A DNA stretch of 40,803 bases from Nonomuraea turkmeniaca (lineage in GTDB: Bacteria > Actinomycetota > Actinomycetes > Streptosporangiales > Streptosporangiaceae), in the NCBI RefSeq assembly GCF_005889735.1, contig NZ_VCKY01000082.1, positions 1 to 40,803 of the forward strand, given 5' to 3'. Made by a program: the position numbers and the translations under genes. Each line of letters opens with the position of its first letter. Positions within the stretch are counted from its first letter, which is position 1. The notes below the pieces were generated by a model. It did no database searches. It was not told the DNA's origin and saw only the letters and a program-made list of their open reading frames with translations. Positions 32,021 through 40,339 of the stretch are shown piece by piece.

Positions 32021-32107
32021 TCACGCGGTGACGAGGAGTGCTACCCCGATCAGCACGGCGACCGGGACGAGCCACATAACGGCCTCGACAGCGAACTCCT
32101 TGTACAT
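32021..32107 (-). CDS. 28-residue single-pass membrane peptide
   Basis: ATG 32107 to TGA 32021 encodes MYKEFAVEAVMWLVPVAVLI plus GVALLVTA. GAGGAG lies nine bases upstream. The first nine residues are polar and charged; the last 18 form one hydrophobic helix. Third codon positions are nearly all G or C. The stop abuts a strong terminator hairpin, as expected for the last gene of a transcript. It lies 67 bases downstream of the ilvD-type gene on the same strand. It resembles small regulatory membrane peptides or a type I toxin-like helix. I know no named family for it. Confidence 0.55.
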   Translation of the reverse strand: MYKEFAVEAVMWLVPVAVLIGVALLVTA

Positions 32108-32174
32108 CGCGCAAATCTCCTCTGAAACGCCCTTTCCGGGCACCGCCGAACGTCAATGGGCAGCATAGCGGCCG

Positions 32175-33836
32175 TCAGACGGTGATCGCGCCGTCCGAGG
32201 CGGAGCCGACCGTCATGACGTACTTGGCCAGCACCCCCCGCTCCACCGGCCGTTCGGGCCGCCGCCACGCGGCCCGGCGCTCGGCCAGCTCGGCCTCGGG
32301 CACCAGCAGGTCGATCGTCCCGGCCGCGCTGTCGACGACCACCGTGTCCCCGTCCCGCACCAGCGCGATCGGCCCGCCGTGGTACGCCTCCGGCGTCACG
32401 TGCCCGATCACCAGGCCATGCGAGACACCGCTGAACCGCCCGTCGGTGACCAGCGCCACGGACGAGCCGAGACCGCGGCCGACGAGCGGGCCCGTGATCG
32501 AGAGCATCTCGCGCATGCCGGGGCCCCCCGCCGGGCCCTCGTACCGGACGACGATCACGTCGCCGGCCACGATCCGGCCTTCCTGGATGGCGTCGTAACA
32601 GGCGTCCTCCGAGTCGAACACCCTGGCCGGGCCCTCGTGCCGGAAGTCGCTCTTGCCGCCCAGCTTGAGCACGCAGCCGTCGGGCGCCAGCGTGCCGCGC
32701 AGGATGGCCAGCGCGCCGCGCCGCTTGAACGGCCGCTCCACGCTCGCCACGACCTCCTGACCCGGCGTCTCATGGGCGGCCCCGGCGACGTCGACGAGCC
32801 TGCGGCCGTCCACCAGCGTGACGTTCTCGCGCAGCAGCCCGGCCGCCAGCAACCTGCGCGCCACCAGCGAGGTGCCGCCGGCCCGCCACAGGTCGAGTGC
32901 CGTGTGGTCGCCGCCGCTCGGCTTGAGGCCCGTGATGATCGGGATCTCGCGGCAGACCTCGCCGATCCTGTCGATCTCCAGGGGCAGCCCGGCCTCGCGC
33001 GCGATGGCCAGCAGATGCAGCACGGCGTTCGTCGATCCGCCCATGGCCGCCACCGACACGATCGCGTTGTGCAGGGCGTCCTCGGTGAGCACACGGGACG
33101 GTCGGGCGTCGCGGGCCAGCGCGTCCATGGCGATCTCGCCGACCTGGAACGCCGCGGCGTTCTTCTCCGGGGCCACCGCCGGGATGTCGCCCACGCCGAA
33201 CGGCGCCAGGCCGAGGAAGTCGGCGACGCTGCCCATCGTGTTGGCGGTGTACTGGGCGGCGCAGGTGCCGGCGCCCGGGCAGGCGTGCTTGGCCAGGTCG
33301 TCCAGCTCGGACTGGTCCATGCGGCCGACGGCGCGTTCGCCCAGCGCTTCCCACATGTCCTGGATCGTCACGTCCCGCCCGCGCCATCGGCCCGGCATCA
33401 TGCTGCCGCTGTAGAGGATCACGGACGGCACGTCCAGTCGGGCCAGTGCCATGATCGCCGCGGGCACGGTCTTGTCGCAGCCGACGATCGCCACCAGCGC
33501 GTCGAAGCCGTGCGCGCGGCCCATCAGCTCGATCGAGTCGGCGATGACCTCGCGGCTGACCAGCGACGTCCGCATGCCTGGCGTGTGCATGGTGAGGTTG
33601 TCGGAGACCGCGATGGTGTTGAACTCCATCGGCATGCCGCCCGCCGCGCGCACCCCCTCGGCCACGTGGGCGGCCAGCTCGCGGTGGGTGAGGTTGCAGG
33701 GCATGGTGCCGGTCCAGGTGGAGGCGATGCCCACCACGGGGCGGCGCATCTCCTCCTCCGACATGCCCATGGCGTACAGGTGGGAGCGGGCGGGTGCGCG
33801 GTCGGGGTCGTTTGCGATGGTCTTTCTGGTCGTCAC
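32175..33836 (-). CDS. IlvD/Edd-family dehydratase (dihydroxy-acid dehydratase-like)
   Basis: 553 residues from GTG 33836; the longer upstream frame is not coding. The iron-sulfur ligands C47 (TGTMPCNLT), C120 (VGCDKTVPAA) and C192 (CPGAGTCAAQYTANTM) are present. The catalytic Ser lies in TDGRFSGVSHGLVIGH. It removes water from a 2,3-dihydroxy acid to give a 2-oxo acid. The usual context of valine/isoleucine genes (ilvB, ilvN, ilvC) is missing; instead it is co-directional with a saccharopine-dehydrogenase-like gene 14 bases upstream and faces a TetR regulator. A specialised substrate such as a sugar acid is possible. Confidence 0.85.
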   Translation of the reverse strand: MTTRKTIANDPDRAPARSHLYAMGMSEEEMRRPVVGIASTWTGTMPCNLTHRELAAHVAEGVRAAGGMPMEFNTIAVSDNLTMHTPGMRTSLVSREVIADSIELMGRAHGFDALVAIVGCDKTVPAAIMALARLDVPSVILYSGSMMPGRWRGRDVTIQDMWEALGERAVGRMDQSELDDLAKHACPGAGTCAAQYTANTMGSVADFLGLAPFGVGDIPAVAPEKNAAAFQVGEIAMDALARDARPSRVLTEDALHNAIVSVAAMGGSTNAVLHLLAIAREAGLPLEIDRIGEVCREIPIITGLKPSGGDHTALDLWRAGGTSLVARRLLAAGLLRENVTLVDGRRLVDVAGAAHETPGQEVVASVERPFKRRGALAILRGTLAPDGCVLKLGGKSDFRHEGPARVFDSEDACYDAIQEGRIVAGDVIVVRYEGPAGGPGMREMLSITGPLVGRGLGSSVALVTDGRFSGVSHGLVIGHVTPEAYHGGPIALVRDGDTVVVDSAAGTIDLLVPEAELAERRAAWRRPERPVERGVLAKYVMTVGSASDGAITV

Positions 33837-33850
33837 ACCCCCATGATCCC

Positions 33851-35071
33851 TCACTCCTCCCGGAGGCCCCACGGTGAGTCGTACTCGACGAGCAGGTCCA
33901 GGAACGGGCGCGGCTCGAACGCCTCGGGGCCCAGCACGCCCGCGCCCTTCCAGACCCCGCTCGCCAGCAGCTCCAGTGCGACCACCGGATTGACGGCGGT
34001 CTGCCAGACGACGGCCTGGGAGCCGTACTCGCGCATCGACCACTGGTTGTCCACCACGTGGTACAGGTACACCTCGCGCGGCCGGCCGTCCTTGACGCCC
34101 TTCACCCAGGTGCCGGCGCAGGTCTTGCCGTGCATGCGGTCGCCGAGCCCGGCCGGGTCGGGCAGTACGGCCGCCACCATGTCGCGTGGCGCCACCCGGG
34201 CCGTGCCTTGATCGGTCCTGACCGGGATCGGCTCGGTGCTGTCCACGCCCAGCGCGTGCAGGGTCTTGAGGGTGCCGATGAACTCCTCGCCAAGGCCGTA
34301 CTTGAAGGTGACCCTGCGCGCCGGGATCCACCTGGGGACGAGGAGCACCTCCTCGTGCTCGACGTTCACGCACTCGACCGGGCCGATGCCTTCGGGGAAG
34401 TCGAAGACCTCCGGCTCGCTGAACGGCTGCGTCGTGTACCAGCCGCGGTCCCTCTCATAGATGACCGGCGGGTTCAGGCACTCCTCGATCGTGGTCCAGA
34501 TGGAGAACGAGGGGGCGAACTCGTAGCCGTCGACGGTGAGGTTGGCGCCGTCCCTGATGCCGATCTCCTCGATCTCGTCGAAGAGCTCGTCGGCGGCGTA
34601 CCTGGCGAACACGTCGGCGAGCCCGGGCTCCACGCCCATGCCGACCAGCGCCAGCCTGCCGGAGGCGGCCCAGTCCGCGTCGCGGGCGAACTGCTCGTCG
34701 CCCAGCTTGACCCCGACCTCCTCGTACGGGCGCTCTGGGTGCGGCTTCGACATCGACATGGCCATGTCGAGGTAGTCGACGCCGGCGGCCAGCGCCGCCT
34801 CGAACAGCGGCAACACGAAACGCGGGTCGGTGGCGTTGAGGAGCACGTCGCACTCGTGCTCGGTGAGCAGCGCGGTGACGGCGGCGGAATCGGCGGCGTC
34901 GATCCTGGCGGCGGTGAACCTGGTCGCGTGCTGGCCCAGCACGGCGACGGCCGCCTTGGCGCGGGGGAGGTCGTAGTCGGCGACGACCATGTGATCGAAG
35001 AACGGGCGGCGGGCGGCGATCCGCGTGATGGCGGTTCCCACCCCGCCGGCTCCAACGAGAAGGATGCGCAT
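33851..35071 (-). CDS. saccharopine dehydrogenase-family oxidoreductase
   Basis: 406 residues from ATG 35071 behind AAGGGGA. The Rossmann motif GAGGVG (7-12) opens the protein (MRILLVGAGGVGTA). DVLLNATDPRFVLPLFEAAL and GVDYLDMAMSMSKPHP follow, then a large C-terminal catalytic domain (GMGVEPGLADVFARYAADEL). It belongs to the saccharopine dehydrogenase/carboxynorspermidine synthase group and should use NAD(P). Its exact substrate is unclear. It heads a two-gene operon with the IlvD-type dehydratase and faces a TetR regulator. Confidence 0.88.
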   Translation of the reverse strand: MRILLVGAGGVGTAITRIAARRPFFDHMVVADYDLPRAKAAVAVLGQHATRFTAARIDAADSAAVTALLTEHECDVLLNATDPRFVLPLFEAALAAGVDYLDMAMSMSKPHPERPYEEVGVKLGDEQFARDADWAASGRLALVGMGVEPGLADVFARYAADELFDEIEEIGIRDGANLTVDGYEFAPSFSIWTTIEECLNPPVIYERDRGWYTTQPFSEPEVFDFPEGIGPVECVNVEHEEVLLVPRWIPARRVTFKYGLGEEFIGTLKTLHALGVDSTEPIPVRTDQGTARVAPRDMVAAVLPDPAGLGDRMHGKTCAGTWVKGVKDGRPREVYLYHVVDNQWSMREYGSQAVVWQTAVNPVVALELLASGVWKGAGVLGPEAFEPRPFLDLLVEYDSPWGLREE

Positions 35072-35137
35072 GACCAAAAATCCCCTTTTATCCGCTTTTG
35101 GGGGGTGTGTCCTTTCATCCAACTCGACTATGCTCAT

Positions 35138-35154
35138 CAACGTCAATGGCGTTG
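35138..35154. promoter_or_regulatory. 17-bp near-palindrome, probable TetR operator
   Basis: CAACGTCAATGGCGTTG has two 8-base arms around one central base, with one mismatched pair. It lies in the 100-base gap between the divergent dehydrogenase (35071) and TetR (35172) genes, close to the TetR ribosome site. A TetR protein acting here could repress both directions. Confidence 0.6.
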
Positions 35155-35171
35155 GCATAAGGAGACCGGTC

Positions 35172-35870
35172 ATGCCGAAGCGGGTGGTCCCCGAGACGGA
35201 CCGGCGGCGCCGCCGTCCCACCAAACAAGGCCAGGTCCTCACCCACCAGCTCATCGTGGAGACGGCGCTTCGCATGCTGCGCGAACACGGCGCGGACGGC
35301 CTGACCGCCCGCCGCCTCGGACTCGCGCTGGGCGCCGACGCCAGCACCGTCTACCGCTACTTCCGCGGCATGGACGACCTGATCCTGGCCATCGCCGACG
35401 AGCTCTTCGCGCACGCCATGGCCGGCTGGCGATCCACCGGCGACTGGCGCTCCGACCTGCGCGAGCTCGGGCTGCGCATCCACCACGCCTACCTGGCCCA
35501 CCCGCAGGCCGCCGTCCTGACGGCCAGCCGGGTCACCGGCCGCCCGAACGAGGTGGCGGCCGACGAGACGATCCTCGGCGTCCTGCGCGGCGCTGGCTTC
35601 CCCGACGCCGACGCGGTCCGCATCTACCACGCCTTCATCGACCAGAGCCTGGCCTTCTCCATCCTGGACGCCGCGACCCTGGCCCTGCCGGTGGCGGCGC
35701 GGGAGGCCGACGAGGAGGTATGGCAGGACACGTACGCCCGGCTGCCCGCCGCCACCCACCCCAACATCGCCGCCACGGCGGCGCTGCTGGTGGCCCGCAT
35801 GAACGACAGCGCGTACCCGACGGCACTCGACATGCTTTTGTCGAGCGCGTCGGCCCAGCTTCGCGGATAG
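35172..35870 (+). CDS. TetR family transcriptional regulator
   Basis: 232 residues from ATG 35172 behind AAGGAG; I prefer it over earlier in-frame starts because of this ribosome site. A basic head (PKRVVPETDRRRRRPTKQGQ) precedes the TetR helix-turn-helix (GADGLTARRLGLALGADAST VYRYF). The C-terminal ligand domain is helical (LRIHHAYLAHPQAAVLTASR, FIDQSLAFSILDAATLAL). It faces the dehydrogenase/dehydratase operon and a 17-bp palindrome, so it probably represses that operon until a substrate or product binds. Confidence 0.9.
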   Translation: MPKRVVPETDRRRRRPTKQGQVLTHQLIVETALRMLREHGADGLTARRLGLALGADASTVYRYFRGMDDLILAIADELFAHAMAGWRSTGDWRSDLRELGLRIHHAYLAHPQAAVLTASRVTGRPNEVAADETILGVLRGAGFPDADAVRIYHAFIDQSLAFSILDAATLALPVAAREADEEVWQDTYARLPAATHPNIAATAALLVARMNDSAYPTALDMLLSSASAQLRG

Positions 35871-35930
35871 TGGTCACGGCTGCCCGGGCCCGCGTCGCCG
35901 TGCGGCCATGACGGTGCCAGGCACCGTACG

Positions 35931-36896
35931 TCAGAGGCGGTTCTGGGCGATGCGTTTGGCGATGCCGGCCAGGGAGTCGTCCGCCATGAGGTCGGGCAGG
36001 CGGGGCGCGTCGTCGTCGATCTGGCGCAGCACCGCGGGCTGATCGCCCGAGAACCGGCTCCAGGCGCGCACCACCTCGGGCATGGCCGCGATGGCCTCGT
36101 CCGACATGATCGCCTCCCGGGGCAGCCACGAGGTGAGGAACTGCGACACCCGGGCCGGACTCCACCACAGCGGGCGGTCCCCGACGAACTCGACGAGCTT
36201 CTCGAACGCCTCCCGCGCCCCCGGCAGGTCCGGCAGGCCGTCGAAGCGGGACGCGGTGTCATCGCCCGCCCCGCGGACGAGGCCGGGCACGGTGCGGGCT
36301 CTGGCGATCGCCAACGGGCGAACCTCGGCCAGCGTGTCGGCGACCGCGGCACCCATGATGTGGTCGCCGAGCTCGAACGCGTCGAGGATCCGGCCCGCGA
36401 TCACCTCGGGAGCGGCCGCGTCCAGGCTCAGGTCGTCGAGGAACTTCACCTCCTCGACCAGCGCGTCGACCGCCAGACCGCCGTTCGGTTGATCGATCCC
36501 CACGACCAGGATGTGGGGCTCCTTGCCGTTCTCGTAGCTAAAGGACACGACCGCCAGAGTCTGCTCACCGTACGGGTCGGCCTTGCCGTACCAGGCGCCC
36601 TCGCCCGTCACCCGTCCCATCCGGCGCACCCACTCGGGCAGCGTGGCGATCAACCCTTCCGCGGCGCGCGTGTAAGCCTCCGAAGTGCCGGGTTCGACCG
36701 CAGCCAGCGCCACGAGCGTGAGCCGCGACTCCGCGCTGCCGTCCTCGTCCAGCTCCCGCAGGAACGCGGCCACCTGGTCCGGCTCCAGTCTCGCCATGAG
36801 CCGCGCAGCCCAAAGCTCCGTGCGCAGCGGAGAACGCCATCTGAGGAGGTCGCGGGCCTGGGTGACCGCCGTGGTAAAGGCTGATGTGCTCACCAT
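35931..36896 (-). CDS. conserved-looking protein of unknown function
   Basis: 321 residues from ATG 36896 (MVSTSAFTTA); an earlier in-frame start at 36968 is less likely. It is soluble and largely alpha-helical in the N- and C-terminal thirds. A central beta-like core (GEQTLAVVSFSYENGKEPHI, LVVGIDQPNGGLAVDALVEEV) carries an Asp/Glu-rich pattern. The end is acidic and Leu-rich. I do not recognise a family. It sits alone between the TetR gene and a divergent truncated nuclease-like gene. It could be a plain housekeeping orphan. Confidence 0.65.
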   Translation of the reverse strand: MVSTSAFTTAVTQARDLLRWRSPLRTELWAARLMARLEPDQVAAFLRELDEDGSAESRLTLVALAAVEPGTSEAYTRAAEGLIATLPEWVRRMGRVTGEGAWYGKADPYGEQTLAVVSFSYENGKEPHILVVGIDQPNGGLAVDALVEEVKFLDDLSLDAAAPEVIAGRILDAFELGDHIMGAAVADTLAEVRPLAIARARTVPGLVRGAGDDTASRFDGLPDLPGAREAFEKLVEFVGDRPLWWSPARVSQFLTSWLPREAIMSDEAIAAMPEVVRAWSRFSGDQPAVLRQIDDDAPRLPDLMADDSLAGIAKRIAQNRL

Positions 36897-37019
36897 CCGA
36901 CCGTATCTCTGATGCGTGGTCCGAGGGCGCTCGCCTTTCCGGATGTGGCTCCTGCACCCTGCGCTCATATTTTCGAAAAGAGCACATTCGGACAGTCATG
37001 GGCTGGTAACTTTCCGCGC

Positions 37020-37532
37020 ATGCCCTCTTCTCGGCACGAGGCACTCCATCGCATCTTCCGCGACAATCCGGGGCTGTACTCGCGTGCTTTCAAGATGCTC
37101 AACATCGACTTCCCGACCTCGTGTGAGATCGCTGTGGTCGACACCGACATGACGGAGATAGAGCCGATCGAGCGGCGCGCCGACACGGTGATGATGTTCC
37201 GGACCCCGTGGGGCACCAAACACGTGGTCATCAGCGAGTCACAAGGACAGCCGGACGACAGGAAGACGTCCGCCTGGGCCTACTACCTCAGCTACGCGCA
37301 CATCAAGTTCGGCTGTCCGGTGATCCTCCTGGTGATCTGCCAGGACGTGGCCACGGCCAAGTGGGCACGGGAACCGAAGCGCATCGGCTTGCCCGGCCAC
37401 CCGTGCCTGATCGTCTACCCCATCGTCCTCGGCCCCGACAACGTCCCCGAGGTCACCGATCCGGCTGAGGCATGCAAGGACACAGTGCTCAGCATGTTCT
37501 CGGCGCTCACGCACGCGCATTGCGGATCCTGA
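37020..37532 (+). CDS. truncated PD-(D/E)XK-like (Rpn-type) nuclease-family protein
   Basis: 170 residues from ATG 37020. The opening SSRHEALHRIFRDNPGLYSR matches a large actinobacterial family of putative PD-(D/E)XK proteins, as does the core with Asp in ERRADTVMMF, E-x-Q in VVISESQGQ, and a Tyr-rich AWAYYLSYAH. From memory, family members run to about 280 residues; here a stop follows SALTHAHCGS. The bases after the stop keep reading open in the other frames, so the C-terminal half may have been lost to a frameshift and decay. It has no visible partner. The start lacks a good ribosome site. Confidence 0.6.
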   Translation: MPSSRHEALHRIFRDNPGLYSRAFKMLNIDFPTSCEIAVVDTDMTEIEPIERRADTVMMFRTPWGTKHVVISESQGQPDDRKTSAWAYYLSYAHIKFGCPVILLVICQDVATAKWAREPKRIGLPGHPCLIVYPIVLGPDNVPEVTDPAEACKDTVLSMFSALTHAHCGS

Positions 37533-37757
37533 CGTGCACGGACGCCGCCCTCCTCCTTGAGACCTGGCTCGTCAGGTCGCTCACGGTCACCACCGCGGAG
37601 GAGCTCTTCGACTGATCTCGGCTCGGATACGGCGAAGGCAGACCGCGACGCCAGGCGGCCGAACCGCCGACGCTCCGACCGGAGATCGTACAGCGCACAT
37701 CCCGATGACAGCCGGGATCCGGGTCCGATCGCTTGAACCCTACTGGTGGGCGCTGGA

Positions 37758-37790
37758 AGGGTGCCTGGGCGGTTGTCGCTCAGGCACCCT
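37758..37790. terminator. 10-bp stem terminator downstream of tex
   Basis: AGGGTGCCTG (37758-37767) and CAGGCACCCT (37781-37790) are perfect complements with a 13-base loop. On the minus strand it follows the tex stop by 11 bases and ends with CCTTCC. It is the only clear terminator between tex and the truncated gene. Confidence 0.75.
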
Positions 37791-37801
37791 CTAGCTGAAG
37801 C

Positions 37802-40312
37802 TCAGCGCCCCTTGTCGTCGGTGAGACCGGCCTTGCGGAGGGCTTCGGCCATGGCGCCCGTCGGGGCCTGGCGGTCCTGGCGGCGCTGACCGCCGCGCTG
37901 GCCGTCGCCGCGTCCCCGCTGGCCGTCACCGCGCCCGCGCTGGCCGCCGTCGCCGTTGCCGCGCTGGCCTGCCTCGCCCCGGCCGTCTCCGCGCGTGCCC
38001 TGGCCGCGGCCGCCCTGACCTCGACCACGCTGGGTCCCGTCACCGCGACCGCCGCCGCCGCGAGCACCGTCGCCTGGAGCGCCGCCGCCGTCACCGCGAG
38101 CGCCCTCACGACCGCCGCCACCCTGGCGGCCGGCTGACCGGCGGGGGCCGTCGCCCGGGCCCTGGGCGGTGGTCTCGTCCTCCAGGCGCAGGGTCAGGGA
38201 GATGCGCTTGCGGGGGATGTCCACGTCCAGCACCTTCACGCGGACGATGTCGCCCGGCTTGACCACGTCACGCGGATCCTTGACGTACGTCCGGGACATG
38301 GCCGACACATGGACCAGACCGTCCTGGTGCACGCCGACGTCCACGAACGCGCCGAACGCGGCCACGTTGGTGACCACGCCCTCCAGGATCATCCCGGACG
38401 TCAGGTCGGAGATCTTCTCGATCCCCTCCTTGAACGTGGCGGTCTTGAAGGCGGGACGCGGGTCGCGGCCCGGCTTTTCCAGCTCGCGCAGGATGTCCGT
38501 GACCGTCGGCAGGCCGAATGTCTCGTCGGTGAAGTCCTGTGGCTTGATCGACCGCAGTGCCGTCGTGTTGCCGATCAACGACTTGAGGTCGGTCTGGGCC
38601 GAGGTGAGGATGCGGCGGACCACTGGGTACGCCTCCGGGTGCACGCTGGAGACGTCGAGCGGATCATCGCCGCCCCGGATGCGGAGGAAGCCCGCGCACT
38701 GCTCGAACGCCTTGGGCCCGAGCCGCGGCACCTCCTTCAGCGCCGACCGCGTACGGAACGGGCCGTTGGCGTCGCGGTGGCGCACGATGCTCTCGGCCAG
38801 CGTGGACCCGATGCCCGACACCCGCGTGAGCAGGGGCGCGGACGCGGTGTTGACGTCGACGCCGACGCCGTTGACGCAGTCCTCGACCACCGCGTCCAGC
38901 GACCGCGACAGCTTGGTCTCGGCGAGGTCGTGCTGGTATTGGCCGACGCCGATCGACTTGGGGTCGATCTTGACCAGCTCGGCCAGCGGATCCTGCAGCC
39001 GGCGCGCGATGGAGACCGCGCCGCGCAGCGACACATCGAGCTCGGGCAGCTCCTGCGACGCGTACGGCGACGCGGAGTAAACCGACGCCCCGGCCTCCGA
39101 CACCACGATCTTCGTGATCGACGGCATGTGCTGGACCAGCTCCCCGGCCAGCTTGTCGGTCTCGCGCGAGGCCGTGCCGTTGCCGATGGCGATCAGCTCG
39201 ACCCCGTGCCGCTGCGCCAGCGCGCCCAGCGTGGCGAGCGACTGGTCCCACTGCCGCTTGGGCTCGTGCGGGTAGATGGTCGCGGTGTCGACAACCTTGC
39301 CGGTGGCGTCGACCACGGCCACCTTCACCCCGGTACGTAGGCCGGGGTCGAGGCCCATGGTCGGGCGGCTGCCGGCTGGTGCGGCGAGCAACAGGTCACG
39401 CAGGTTGGCCGCGAACACCCGCACGGCCTCGTCCTCGGCCGCCTGCCACAGCCGCATCCGCAGGTCGATGCCCAGATGCACGAGGATGCGGGTGCGCCAG
39501 GCCCACCGCACGGTCTCGGTCAGCCACTTGTCGGCGGGACGGCCCTGGTCGGAGATGCCGAACCTGGAGGCGACGCGCAGCTCGTAGTCGGGACTCTCGT
39601 CCGGCTCCAGCGCGACGGACAGCACCTCCTCCTTCTCGCCGCGGAACATCGCCAGGATCCGGTGCGAAGGCAGCTTCGTGAACGGCTCGCCGAAGTCGAA
39701 GTAGTCGGAGAACTTGGCCCCCGCCTCCTCCTTGCCCTCGCGCACCTTCGACACCAGCCGCCCGCGACTCCACAGCTGCTCGCGCAGCTCTCCGATGAGG
39801 TCGGCGTCCTCGGCGAACCGCTCGATCAGGATCGCCCGGGCCCCCTCCAGCGCCGCGCCCGCGTCGGCGACGCCCTCGGTCACGAAGCCCTCGGCGACGG
39901 CCAGCGGGCTCAGCGCCGGGTCGGCGAGCAGCTGGTCGGCCAGCGGCTCCAGCCCCAGCTCGCGGGCGATCTGCGCCTTCGTGCGCCGCTTGGGCTTGTA
40001 AGGCAGGTAAATGTCCTCGAGCCTGGCCTTGGTCTCGGCCGCCATGATCTGCTCGCGCAACTGGTCGTCGAGCTTGCCCTGGGACTCGATCGACTCCAGG
40101 ATCGCCGTGCGGCGCTCCTCCAGCTCGCGCAGGTAACGCAGCCGCTCCTCCAGCGTGCGCAGCTGCGCGTCGTCGAGAGTGCCGGTGGCCTCCTTGCGGT
40201 ATCGCGCGATGAACGGCACGGTCGCGCCGCCGTCGAGCAACTCGACGGCCGCCTGCACCTGCCCGTCGCGTACGCCGAGCTCTGCCGCGATCCGCTGGTG
40301 TATAGAGAGCAC
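37802..40312 (-). CDS. tex: Tex family RNA-binding transcription accessory protein with Gly/Arg-rich tail
   Basis: 836 residues from GTG 40312. The Tex N-terminal helical region (about 1-190) comes first, then the YqgF/RuvC-like domain (about 320-450: LGLDPG-like GLDPGLRTGVKVAVVDATGK). Tandem helix-hairpin-helix motifs follow (VNTASAPLLTRVSGIG, PRLGPKAFEQCAGFLRIRGG, quoted in part), then an S1 domain near 640-715 (GMILEGVVTNVAAFGAFVDVG). The last 120 residues are almost only Gly, Arg, Asp and Gln with repeated GRGDGQR units, far longer than typical for Tex, and would bind RNA or phase-separate. It is a cytoplasmic nucleic-acid-binding factor thought to act on transcription. Confidence 0.95.
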   Translation of the reverse strand: MLSIHQRIAAELGVRDGQVQAAVELLDGGATVPFIARYRKEATGTLDDAQLRTLEERLRYLRELEERRTAILESIESQGKLDDQLREQIMAAETKARLEDIYLPYKPKRRTKAQIARELGLEPLADQLLADPALSPLAVAEGFVTEGVADAGAALEGARAILIERFAEDADLIGELREQLWSRGRLVSKVREGKEEAGAKFSDYFDFGEPFTKLPSHRILAMFRGEKEEVLSVALEPDESPDYELRVASRFGISDQGRPADKWLTETVRWAWRTRILVHLGIDLRMRLWQAAEDEAVRVFAANLRDLLLAAPAGSRPTMGLDPGLRTGVKVAVVDATGKVVDTATIYPHEPKRQWDQSLATLGALAQRHGVELIAIGNGTASRETDKLAGELVQHMPSITKIVVSEAGASVYSASPYASQELPELDVSLRGAVSIARRLQDPLAELVKIDPKSIGVGQYQHDLAETKLSRSLDAVVEDCVNGVGVDVNTASAPLLTRVSGIGSTLAESIVRHRDANGPFRTRSALKEVPRLGPKAFEQCAGFLRIRGGDDPLDVSSVHPEAYPVVRRILTSAQTDLKSLIGNTTALRSIKPQDFTDETFGLPTVTDILRELEKPGRDPRPAFKTATFKEGIEKISDLTSGMILEGVVTNVAAFGAFVDVGVHQDGLVHVSAMSRTYVKDPRDVVKPGDIVRVKVLDVDIPRKRISLTLRLEDETTAQGPGDGPRRSAGRQGGGGREGARGDGGGAPGDGARGGGGRGDGTQRGRGQGGRGQGTRGDGRGEAGQRGNGDGGQRGRGDGQRGRGDGQRGGQRRQDRQAPTGAMAEALRKAGLTDDKGR

Positions 40313-40339
40313 TTGCCTGCCTTTCGATGGTCCCGCCGG

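Noticed and set aside
32379..34211. Long plus-strand frame opposite the IlvD-type gene
   Set aside because: It is an antisense shadow; the minus strand carries the iron-sulfur Cys motifs.
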